A stretch of 18,172 nt of DNA from Lachnospiraceae bacterium (GTDB taxonomy: Bacteria; Bacillota; Clostridia; Lachnospirales; Lachnospiraceae), in the NCBI GenBank assembly GCA_009774615.1, contig VSOC01000075.1, positions 1 to 18,172 on the forward strand. Direction: 5' to 3'. The notes beneath the pieces are model-generated. The model worked only from the letters and a program-made list of their open reading frames with translations, did no database searches and had not been told where the DNA came from. How positions within the stretch are numbered: the first letter of the stretch is position 1; each line of letters opens with the position of its first letter. This document shows, one piece after another, positions 7,084-13,575 of this stretch. The translations under genes were made by a program, and so were the position numbers.

Positions 7084-8162
7084 CACTCATCACCGAAACT
7101 GATTCCGACATTCTTTGCCTGGCGGATAATGGAACTTTCCGGATCAACATACTTTAATTTTCCGGCAATCTCTGCCAGAGTAATTTTATCAATTTCTCCG
7201 TTCTTTACACAGACCATATAACCGTACTCCTGGTTATAAATCAGTTCGGCGGCGGCAGCGCCAAGCTGTGTGGAAAGCACACGGTCATATGGACAGGGCG
7301 AACCGCCTCTCTGGGTGTGACCGGGAACCGTTACCCGAACTTCCTGACCGGTAAGTTCCTGAAGCTTTGCCCCAATCTCGTAGGCCGCAGAAGGGTAAAT
7401 CATGCCCTCTTCCTTTTTCTTTTTCAGCTCCTTCTTGGTCATGGCTGCTTCCTCTTTGGAAATGGCACCCTCGGCAACAGCTAAAATCGAGAACCGCTTT
7501 CCGGCCTTTGCCCGCTTATTAATCGCATCGCTGACCACCCGGATATCATAGGGAATCTCGGGAAGGAGGATAATATCCGCGCCGCCGGCAATTCCTGCAT
7601 ACAGGGTTACCCACCCGACCTTATGCCCCATAACCTCCACGATAAAAATCCGGCCATGCGAAGAAGCCGTCGTATGGATGCAGTCAATCGCCTGCGTAGC
7701 AATGTTTACTGCACTGTGGAAACCAAAGGTCATCTCCGTCCCCCACAGGTCATTGTCAATGGTTTTTGGAAGGGAAACAACGTTCAGCCCCTCTTCCCGC
7801 AGGAGGTTTGCTGTTTTCTGGCTTCCGTTTCCTCCCAGAACAACCAGACATTCCAGCTTCAGCTTCCGGTAGGTGTGCTTCATGGACTCTACTTTATCCA
7901 GACCATTTTCATCCGGCACACGCATCAGCTTAAACGGCTGCCTGGACGTTCCCAGGATCGTCCCCCCCTCGGTCAGGATTCCGGAAAAATCCGATGATTT
8001 TAAAATACGGTAATCGGCGTAAATTAATCCCTTATAGCCGTCCTCAAAGCCTACAATCTCCACATCATCATACATATTGTACAATGATTTTGCCACACCG
8101 CGCATCGTCGCATTCAGACACTGGCAGTCGCCTCCGCTGGTCAGCATTCCGATTCTTCTCAT
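7083..8162 (-). CDS. 6-phosphofructokinase, atypical GGNGS/PKTIDND type
   Basis: 359 residues, phosphofructokinase family (PF00365), phosphorylating fructose 6-phosphate in glycolysis. Seen: N-terminal 'MLTSGGDCQCLNATMRG'; phosphoryl-donor motif 'GGNGSQKTA' (110-118), with Asn112 where most relatives have Asp; 'PKTIDND' with catalytic Asp136 and Asp138; and 'VEVMGHKVGW'. Gly113 argues for ATP. Lys133 matches the position that is Lys in PPi enzymes and in some ATP enzymes, so the donor is not certain. A longer ORF reaches 8195, but the ATG at 8162 has AAAGGAG about 9 nt upstream. It heads the dnaX operon with its own promoter and is coupled to dnaX by TGATG. That position is unusual for a glycolytic gene. 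Confidence 0.9.
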   Translation of the reverse strand: MRRIGMLTSGGDCQCLNATMRGVAKSLYNMYDDVEIVGFEDGYKGLIYADYRILKSSDFSGILTEGGTILGTSRQPFKLMRVPDENGLDKVESMKHTYRKLKLECLVVLGGNGSQKTANLLREEGLNVVSLPKTIDNDLWGTEMTFGFHSAVNIATQAIDCIHTTASSHGRIFIVEVMGHKVGWVTLYAGIAGGADIILLPEIPYDIRVVSDAINKRAKAGKRFSILAVAEGAISKEEAAMTKKELKKKKEEGMIYPSAAYEIGAKLQELTGQEVRVTVPGHTQRGGSPCPYDRVLSTQLGAAAAELIYNQEYGYMVCVKNGEIDKITLAEIAGKLKYVDPESSIIRQAKNVGISFGDE

Positions 8163-8203
8163 ACAAAACACTCCTTTCTTTCTCATACCATACATTTTTT
8201 TAT

Positions 8204-8243
8204 AAAGCCAGCTGCCATCCCGGGAAAAGCCTACTGCCGTCCC
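8204..8243. repeat. Imperfect direct repeat in the pfk leader
   Basis: Two 18-base copies (8204-8221 and 8226-8243) match at 15 of 18 positions with a 22-bp period, about two helical turns. They lie between the predicted promoter and the pfk start. They could be a regulator site or an element of the 5' UTR; no function can be assigned. Confidence 0.4.
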
Positions 8244-8271
8244 ATGGGTTCAGCAACATTTTCTGCGTTTC

Positions 8272-8300
8272 ATTATACCGCAAAGCAAATATCTGGGCAA
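8272..8300 (-). promoter_or_regulatory. Promoter of the pfk-dnaX-recR operon
   Basis: On the minus strand TTGCCC (8295-8300) and a perfect TATAAT (8272-8277) are separated by 17 bp. It lies just after the SRP RNA terminator and would give a 5' leader of about 100 nt before the pfk ATG. Confidence 0.75.
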
Positions 8301-8303
8301 GTA

Positions 8304-8357
8304 AAAAATAGGGACTGTAAGAAATACAGAACTATTTCTGCAATTCTTTACAACCCC
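8304..8357 (-). terminator. Intrinsic terminator of the SRP RNA gene
   Basis: On the minus strand a GGGGTTGTAA arm pairs with a TTACAGTCCC arm. The inner pairing GAAATA/TATTTC encloses a short loop. The stem is followed by TATTTTTT. It separates the SRP RNA from the phosphofructokinase promoter. Confidence 0.75.
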
Positions 8358-8365
8358 TTAATTTT

Positions 8366-8633
8366 ATCCACGCGCCCTGCTTTGAACTGCAGACACCGAC
8401 GTTACTCTGGCAGTTGACTCGGTCCAGGCTGCCTCATGTCACACAAGAGGTTTTGCTTAGTGCTGCTGCATTCCTGCCCTGACACGGTTCACAAATTCCT
8501 GTTGCATAAGACCCAAACGTCAACGCCACTTACCAAAGGCAGCTCCGCATCATACTAGCCCGGGGCAGGACATCACCCTTGCTGGAGCGGATTGCAAGTA
8601 CAGGGCACCGCTATCTCCCCGGCTGCGTGGAAA
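8366..8633 (-). ncRNA. ffs: Bacterial large SRP RNA (6S-type scRNA)
   Basis: About 268 nt of the signal recognition particle RNA, which binds Ffh and guides membrane-protein targeting. Read on the minus strand, 5' CCACGC pairs with 3' GCGTGG. The Alu-domain stretches GGTGCCCTGTACTTGCAATC and GTTGACGTTTGGGTC are those of Bacillus-type scRNA. The Ffh-binding hairpin reads GTGAACC-GTGTCAGG-GCAGGAATGCAGCAGCACTAAG, with the diagnostic GTCAGG and GCAGC symmetric/asymmetric loop bases. A complementary descending arm with GAGTCAACTGCC and GTAACG follows. It carries its own promoter and terminator. Placement just upstream of the dnaX cluster matches many Firmicutes. The exact ends are approximate. Confidence 0.95.
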
Positions 8634-8656
8634 CTTTATGACATTTTTGCCTGTTA

Positions 8657-8686
8657 AGTATACTATCTTTGTGCGGGGCTTGTCAA
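8657..8686 (-). promoter_or_regulatory. SRP RNA promoter
   Basis: On the minus strand a perfect TTGACA (8681-8686) and TATACT (8657-8662) lie 18 bp apart. Transcription would start near 8650, just before the mature 5' end of the SRP RNA. Confidence 0.85.
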
Positions 8687-8692
8687 GGGCAA

Positions 8693-8721
8693 TTGACAAA
8701 AAAAACAACTCCGACTATACT
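8693..8721 (+). promoter_or_regulatory. rarA promoter
   Basis: TTGACA (8693-8698) and TATACT (8716-8721) are separated by 17 bp, predicting a start near 8728 and a very short leader before the ATG at 8753. Its -35 box lies only 6 bp from the -35 box of the divergent SRP RNA promoter. Confidence 0.85.
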
Positions 8722-8752
8722 AAAATCAGGAAAACACAAAGAAAGGCAAGCT

Positions 8753-10081
8753 ATGGATTTATTTGATTATATGAGGGAAACTTCAAAGGAAAAAGAGGGG
8801 CCTCTGGCCTCGCGCCTTCGCCCGAAAACCTTAGACGAGGTGGTGGGCCAGCAGCACATTATCGGAAAAGATAAGCTTTTATATCGGGCAATTAAGGCAG
8901 ATAAACTCCAGTCCATCATCTTTTACGGCCCTCCCGGCACGGGAAAAACCACCCTGGCCAAGGTGATTGCCAATACAACCAGTGCACAGTTCCGGCAGAT
9001 TAACGCCACGGTTGCCGGCAAAAAGGATATGGAAGAAGTGGTTGCAGGGGCAAAGGACAGCCTGGGCATGTATGGACAGAAGACGATTTTATTCGTGGAC
9101 GAGATTCACCGCTTTAATAAAGGACAACAGGATTATCTTCTGCCCTTTGTGGAGGACGGAACGCTGATTTTAATTGGCGCGACAACGGAAAACCCTTATT
9201 TTGAGGTCAACGGCGCTCTCCTCTCCCGCTCCCGGATTTTTGAATTAAAACCTCTGGCACAGGAGGATATCCGCGAACTTATCCGCCGTGCAGTCTATGA
9301 TAGGGAACGCGGCATGGGAAGCTATAACGGGGAGATTGACCCGCAGGCGATGGATTTTCTTGCCGACGCTGCAAACGGCGACGCCCGTGCTGCCTTAAAT
9401 GCCGTAGAACTGGGAATTCTTACCACCGACCGCAGTCCGGACGGAAAGATTCATCTTACCCTGGAAGTTGCCCAGGAGTGTATCCAGAAACGGGCGGTCT
9501 TTTACGATAAAAACGGAGATAACCACTACGATACCATCTCTGCATTTATTAAAAGCATGCGCGGCTCCGATCCGGATGCGGCGGTTTACTACCTGGCCAG
9601 GATGCTGTATGCCGGGGAGGATATCAAGTTCATTGCCCGGCGAATTATGATCTGTGCCTCGGAGGATGTTGGCAATGCCGATCCCCGGGCTCTTACCGTA
9701 GCGGTTTCCGCAGCCCTGGCCGCAGAGCGGGTGGGAATGCCGGAAGCACAGATCATCCTTTCTCATGCCGTTACCTACGTCGCCTGCGCCCCCAAGAGCA
9801 ATGCCGCCTGTGTGGCGATTGACGAAGCCATGGAAACTGTCCGTACACGGCGGACAGAACCCGTTCCTCCTCATCTTCAGGACAGGCATTACCCAGGCGC
9901 ACAGAAACTGGGCCGGGGCTTAGATTACCAGTATGCCCACAATTATCCGAATAACTATGTCAAGCAGCAGTATCTGCCGGACGGTCTGGTGGGAACCGAA
10001 TTCTACCACCCGTCGGACAACGGCTATGAGAAACAAATCAAAGCACACATGAACTTTCTTAAACATAACATGAATGAATAA
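8753..10081 (+). CDS. rarA: Replication-associated recombination protein A (MgsA/RarA AAA+ ATPase)
   Basis: 442 residues, a clamp-loader-like AAA+ ATPase that acts at stalled replication forks. Begins 'MDLFDYMRET', then 'PLASRLRPKTLDEVVGQQHI', the family signature. Walker A 'GPPGTGKT' is at 59-66, Walker B 'ILFVDEIHRFNKGQQD' at 112-127, sensor 1 'GATTENP' at 142-148, and the arginine finger 'LLSRSRIFEL' near 157-166. A C-terminal tetramerisation region ends with 'YPNNYVKQQYLPDGLVGTEFY'. The reading frame is open back to 8669, but that would run through the promoter. AAAGG about 7 nt before 8753 supports the start used. It is followed 22 nt later by a phosphodiesterase gene in the same transcription unit. 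Confidence 0.96.
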   Translation: MDLFDYMRETSKEKEGPLASRLRPKTLDEVVGQQHIIGKDKLLYRAIKADKLQSIIFYGPPGTGKTTLAKVIANTTSAQFRQINATVAGKKDMEEVVAGAKDSLGMYGQKTILFVDEIHRFNKGQQDYLLPFVEDGTLILIGATTENPYFEVNGALLSRSRIFELKPLAQEDIRELIRRAVYDRERGMGSYNGEIDPQAMDFLADAANGDARAALNAVELGILTTDRSPDGKIHLTLEVAQECIQKRAVFYDKNGDNHYDTISAFIKSMRGSDPDAAVYYLARMLYAGEDIKFIARRIMICASEDVGNADPRALTVAVSAALAAERVGMPEAQIILSHAVTYVACAPKSNAACVAIDEAMETVRTRRTEPVPPHLQDRHYPGAQKLGRGLDYQYAHNYPNNYVKQQYLPDGLVGTEFYHPSDNGYEKQIKAHMNFLKHNMNE

Positions 10082-10103
10082 CTGCAAAAAGGAGGCACAA
10101 AAG

Positions 10104-11423
10104 ATGTGGAACAGGAAAAAAAGACCTGCCTTAAAAAAACCGAACCCCATGATCGTCCTTTCCTGGGACGCTGTGGGGAGTGAAGATATTTCTTACTTGA
10201 AAGAACTGCCCCATTTTAGCAGCCTTCTTAAACGCGGAGCTTTCTGTGATCAGGTAAAGAGCGTGTTTCCCAGCCTGACCTACCCTGCCCATGCAACGAT
10301 TATTACCGGCAAAATCCCGGCGCATCACGGGATTGTAAATAACCTGCGCTTTCAGCCGGAAAGGGAAAAACCGGACTGGTTCTGGCAGAGGAAATATATT
10401 CACGGAACCACCCTGTTTGACGAGGCAAGAAAAGCGGGGCTTACGACGGCGGCGCTGCTCTGGCCGGTTGCTTCCCGCTCCGGGATCACCTATAATTTAC
10501 CGGAGGTCTGGGCAAACCGCCCCTGGCAGAATCAGCTGATGATGTCGTTTTTCCACGGTACGCCGGGCTATGAACTGGATTTATTCCGCCGCTACGGCTC
10601 GATGATTGACGGTATCCGCCAGCCCATGCTGGATAATTTCGTTCAGGCATCGCTTCTTCGGACATTTCGTGGCTACCGCCCGGATCTTATGCTGGTTCAC
10701 TTAACCGATGTGGACACCACCCGCCATAGCTATGGCGTCCATTCCCGGGAAGCCAGGGCGGCACTGCGGCGGCAGGATCTGCGTCTGGGCGAAACCCTGG
10801 GAATGTTAAAGAAAATCAACCTGGAAAAAAAGACCAATATTATTATTTTAGGCGATCATTATCAGAAGGATGTTTCCTGTATTTTGTATCCCAATTACTC
10901 CATTGTGGAGAAAGGATGGGCCGAAAAAAAAGGAAATGCCCTTGGCCGATGGAAGGTTGCCGCACAAAATGCTGACGGTGCCTGCTATATTTACCTGCAC
11001 GACAACCGGGATCGGGAATTAAAACAGGAAGTGGCAAACTGGCTGTTCGCCTGGAAGAATGCCCCGGACAGCCCTGTCCAGGCGGTGTTTACGGGAAAAC
11101 AAGCCCGGGATAAAGGTGCGGACCCACAGTGTGCATTTATGCTGGAAGCCAAAGAAGGGTTTTACTTTGGCAACGGATGTTCCTGTCCGAAAGAAACCAT
11201 CGAAGAAAACAGCAGCCTTCACCGCGGAGCACACGGCTACTGCCCGGATGCCCCGGGATATGAAACCTTCTTTCTGGCTGCCGGCCCAGATTTTCAGCCC
11301 GGTGCCCGAATTGAAAAAATGTATCTGATGGATGAAGGCCCGATTATGGCACGGGCTTTAGGTCTGGATTTGGAAGATGCCGACGGCGCAGTACTTAATG
11401 CATTTTTCCCTGAATCCCGTTAG
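10104..11423 (+). CDS. Nucleotide pyrophosphatase/phosphodiesterase-like, alkaline phosphatase superfamily
   Basis: 439 residues, type I phosphodiesterase / nucleotide pyrophosphatase family (PF01663-like). The two-metal active site can be traced: Asp22 in 'VLSWDAVG', nucleophile Thr59 in 'SVFPSLTYPAHATIITG', Asp204 and His208 in 'TDVDTTRHSYG', Asp251-His252 in 'ILGDHYQ', and His377 in 'HRGAHGY'. There is no signal peptide or membrane segment, only a basic N-terminus, so a cytoplasmic location is likely, unlike many family members. The start at 10104 is chosen because GGAGG lies 8 nt upstream; an earlier in-frame ATG would overlap rarA. It is probably co-transcribed with rarA. Substrate unknown: nucleotide pyrophosphates, phosphodiesters or phosphonates are all possible. 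Confidence 0.88.
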   Translation: MWNRKKRPALKKPNPMIVLSWDAVGSEDISYLKELPHFSSLLKRGAFCDQVKSVFPSLTYPAHATIITGKIPAHHGIVNNLRFQPEREKPDWFWQRKYIHGTTLFDEARKAGLTTAALLWPVASRSGITYNLPEVWANRPWQNQLMMSFFHGTPGYELDLFRRYGSMIDGIRQPMLDNFVQASLLRTFRGYRPDLMLVHLTDVDTTRHSYGVHSREARAALRRQDLRLGETLGMLKKINLEKKTNIIILGDHYQKDVSCILYPNYSIVEKGWAEKKGNALGRWKVAAQNADGACYIYLHDNRDRELKQEVANWLFAWKNAPDSPVQAVFTGKQARDKGADPQCAFMLEAKEGFYFGNGCSCPKETIEENSSLHRGAHGYCPDAPGYETFFLAAGPDFQPGARIEKMYLMDEGPIMARALGLDLEDADGAVLNAFFPESR

Positions 11424-11454
11424 CCCGAATTTCCCCCATTTAACCCTGTTATCT

Positions 11455-12501
11455 TTATATGGATTCTCTGAGAATCAAAAAATAGAGCGGCCCTAAGATC
11501 ACGCCCCAGATACCGAATAACTGAATACCGATGTACATGGCCGCCAGGGTGAGGAACGGAGAAAGTCCTGCATTCCTCCCCATCATCCTCGATTCCATAA
11601 GCTGACGGAAAAGGTAGCATAAAAAGTAAATTCCCATAAGAAATGCTGCCTTTTTTCCTTCGCCCCGAATCAGACAGACGAGCGCCCAGGGAAAGATAAC
11701 CGTTCCCGTTCCGATAAAGGGCAGGGCATCCAGCAAACCGATAATTACACCCAAAAGCCCGTAGTAAGGATTTTTTAGCAGGAACAGACCGCCCATGCAG
11801 AGCGCTATGGTTCCCGCCAGGATAATCATCTGGGTTTTCCCGTAGGCAGCACCTACCACCTTTAAGATCCGTGCCATTTCCCGATATTCCCGGCAAAAAA
11901 CCGACTGACGAAAATACCGGTGGATCTCTTCGCCCTCCTGCAGTGCCATTACGGTTCCGAAAAACACAACGACTACAAAAACCATCACATGGATAAAGGC
12001 CGTTAGCCAGGGCATGGTATTTCCCATAACATAGGGCATAATGCGGGAAGCTGCATAGCTAAGAAGTCTTTCCAGCATTTCCCGCACTACAAGGACAACA
12101 CTGTTTTTCTCCAATTGAAATGTTCCTTCCAGACGTCTGCACCAGCCGCTAAGTACTATATCGGCTTCATCCAGCATCCGGGGCAGATTATAAAGCAGAA
12201 GCCTTCCTTCCTGCAAAAGCTTTTTTCCGCCGAGAACCGTCAGAGCCGTAATCCCCAGACCAAAGGCAAGCAGGACAATCCCACCCCACATCCCCAGAGG
12301 GCATAAAAACCGTTTTCCGTGAAAGGAAAAACTAAACTTTTTCTGAAGCCACAGCGCCGCAGGGCGAAGCATCTCCGCCAGTCCCAGGGCAATGAAAAAA
12401 GGAATTACGAGGGGCAGCAGATATTTAAACCCTGCATACACCCCCAGCGCAATTCCCGTGATCATCATTAACTTCTTCAGTTTCTTATTCGGTACTCCCA
12501 T
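11455..12501 (-). CDS. AI-2E / YtvI-type transporter-family membrane protein
   Basis: 348 residues with about seven or eight membrane segments: a hydrophobic pair near the N-terminus ('KYLLPLVIPFFIALGLAEML'), a segment around 60-80, a soluble amphipathic middle, then a hydrophobic C-terminal half. The signature 'GLLDALPFIGTGTVIFPWAL' is characteristic of the AI-2E transporter family (PF01594), and the closest-looking subgroup is the sporulation membrane protein YtvI. The start is ATG 12501 with AGGTGAG 4-5 nt upstream; an upstream in-frame TTG (12540) has no better site. It follows the pseudouridine synthase gene in the same direction and converges on the phosphodiesterase gene across a 31-nt gap. 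Family is secure; a sporulation role or actual substrate is inferred only. Confidence 0.85.
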   Translation of the reverse strand: MGVPNKKLKKLMMITGIALGVYAGFKYLLPLVIPFFIALGLAEMLRPAALWLQKKFSFSFHGKRFLCPLGMWGGIVLLAFGLGITALTVLGGKKLLQEGRLLLYNLPRMLDEADIVLSGWCRRLEGTFQLEKNSVVLVVREMLERLLSYAASRIMPYVMGNTMPWLTAFIHVMVFVVVVFFGTVMALQEGEEIHRYFRQSVFCREYREMARILKVVGAAYGKTQMIILAGTIALCMGGLFLLKNPYYGLLGVIIGLLDALPFIGTGTVIFPWALVCLIRGEGKKAAFLMGIYFLCYLFRQLMESRMMGRNAGLSPFLTLAAMYIGIQLFGIWGVILGPLYFLILRESI

Positions 12502-12515
12502 GGACTCACCTGTTT

Positions 12516-12557
12516 CTACGATTCGATCTGCCCTCGGCAAATCATTTTGTACTTCAT
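12516..12557 (-). CDS. Possible 13-codon leader ORF upstream of the ytvI-like gene
   Basis: A short ORF encoding 'MKYKMICRGQIES' starts 5 nt after TAGGAGGG, the best Shine-Dalgarno sequence in the neighbourhood, and ends 15 nt before the membrane-protein ATG in another frame. It could couple translation or be a leader peptide. The alternative is that the strong ribosome binding site is left over from a longer or shifted start of the membrane protein. Confidence 0.3.
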   Translation of the reverse strand: MKYKMICRGQIES

Positions 12558-12578
12558 TTGTACCCTCCTAGTATGTAC

Positions 12579-13328
12579 CTAAATCTTTACATTATACATA
12601 AGTTCGTCGTGAAATTCTGCAAATCTGCCCTCCGAAGGCATGATGGAAAAATCCATTTTTCTTTTTTGTAAGGGATGCACAAAGGAAAGCTTCGCCCCGC
12701 ACAGGGCAATATTTCCCCGTCTGCTTCCCCGGGCAAAGTCCGGATGATAGCGGTTATCTCCCCAGAGCGGAAGCCCCCGGCTGGCAAACTGCACCCGGAT
12801 TTGATGATGCCGCCCGGTTAAAAGATTCACTTCAACCAGGGAGAGATTCTCTTTTTCATGGTGTGCCAGAACACGGTAACGCAGTTCGGCCCGCTTTGCC
12901 CCTTCTGCTGACTTATCCACAACCGCAGAAAGGTTCATTTTCCCTTCCTTTCGCAGATAATCCACAAAGTTACCCACATTATCCACAGGCTTTCCACAAA
13001 TTACGGCATAATACACCTTATTCATCATCCCCTCCCTGACCTGATTACTCAGCATGGCTGCGGCATTTTTGGTCTTTGCATACACCATAACCCCGGAAAC
13101 CGGCTTATCCAGCCTGTGGATAACTCCTACATAAGGAATTCTTTCTTTTTTCCCCTGTTTTCCCTTATCTGTGGATAGTTTTCCCCAATCTGTGGATAAC
13201 TTTGTGCATAAATGCTTCCCTATTAAGCTCACCATATCCTGCGAAAATCCCCGGGAAGACTGTGCTTCTATCCCCGAAGGTTTTACGACCACAATAATTT
13301 CATCATCTTCATAAAGTATATTCAGCAT
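12579..13328 (-). CDS. RluA-family RNA pseudouridine synthase
   Basis: 249 residues, a pseudouridine synthase of the RluA family modifying rRNA or tRNA uridines. It lacks an S4 domain. 'ILYEDDEIIVVVKPSGIEAQ' (4-23) is the N-terminal strand pair. Catalytic Asp74 lies in 'GVIHRLDKPVSGVMVYAKT' (68-86). 'YYAVICGKPVDNVGNFVDYL' and 'LLTGRHHQIRVQFASRGLPL' with 'WGDNRYH' follow, all typical. Residues 43-61 form an unusual insertion with a 7-residue duplication ('KLSTDWGKLSTDKGK') in the variable loop before the catalytic motif. No good ribosome binding site precedes the ATG at 13328. The gene contains many DnaA-box-like 9-mers. The target uridine cannot be told. Confidence 0.92.
   Translation of the reverse strand: MLNILYEDDEIIVVVKPSGIEAQSSRGFSQDMVSLIGKHLCTKLSTDWGKLSTDKGKQGKKERIPYVGVIHRLDKPVSGVMVYAKTKNAAAMLSNQVREGMMNKVYYAVICGKPVDNVGNFVDYLRKEGKMNLSAVVDKSAEGAKRAELRYRVLAHHEKENLSLVEVNLLTGRHHQIRVQFASRGLPLWGDNRYHPDFARGSRRGNIALCGAKLSFVHPLQKRKMDFSIMPSEGRFAEFHDELMYNVKI
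12913..13211. promoter_or_regulatory. Cluster of DnaA-box 9-mers inside the RluA-family gene
   Basis: Perfect TTATCCACA occurs at 12913-12921 and 12979-12987 (plus) and at 13115-13123 and 13191-13199 (minus). One-mismatch copies are at 12958-12966 and 12970-12978 (plus) and at 13170-13178 and 13203-13211 (minus). Left copies point one way and right copies the other. Only one other perfect copy was noticed in the window (3841-3849). Some copies are explained by coding motifs, so function as a DnaA-binding region is inferred. Confidence 0.45.
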
Positions 13329-13410
13329 GTTCTGTTAATACCATCCTTTTGTTTCATTCGTTTGTTCCACGTCAAAAAGCATCATTATTTGTTTAAATTT
13401 CTAAAAATAC

Positions 13411-13439
13411 TTGCCAAACACAAAAAAAAGAGTTATAGT
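13411..13439 (+). promoter_or_regulatory. Promoter of the hemolysin III-like gene
   Basis: TTGCCA (13411-13416) and TATAGT (13434-13439) are separated by 17 bp, in an AT-rich gap of about 250 nt. Transcription would start near 13446, leaving a leader of about 130 nt. Confidence 0.6.
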
Positions 13440-13515
13440 ATTAATTATAAGCACATATAGTTTTCAATACTACATATAATAGTTTTAATAAATACATTAT
13501 TTTTTAGAAACCACA

Positions 13516-13550
13516 GTTTATAGTAAACCACTCATTCAGGGACTATCCCT
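13516..13550. promoter_or_regulatory. Two short palindromes in the hemolysin III leader
   Basis: GTTTATAGTAAAC (13516-13528) and AGGGACTATCCCT (13538-13550) are both inverted repeats with 5-bp arms around a 3-base centre. They lie between the predicted promoter and the ribosome binding site. They may be operator sites or a small RNA hairpin next to the ribosome binding site; no regulator is known. Confidence 0.35.
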
Positions 13551-13575
13551 TGATAAGATGGAAAGGAGGACATCC

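Noticed and set aside
8669..8752. N-terminal extension of RarA by 28 residues
   Set aside because: It would require translation starting upstream of the rarA promoter, and it lacks a ribosome binding site; the family N-terminus starts at 'MDLFDYM'.
11424..11454. Bidirectional terminator between the convergent phosphodiesterase and ytvI-like genes
   Set aside because: The 31-nt gap shows no clear inverted repeat with a U-tract on either strand.
12958..12998. Functional chromosomal origin at the DnaA-box cluster
   Set aside because: No dnaA or dnaN gene, no AT-rich unwinding element inside the cluster, and the boxes lie in a coding sequence; a titration or regulatory site is the most that can be proposed.
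13436..13472. Inverted repeat TAGTATT...AATACTA in the hemolysin III upstream region
   Set aside because: Arms of 7 AT-rich bases separated by 23 nt in very AT-rich DNA are likely by chance.
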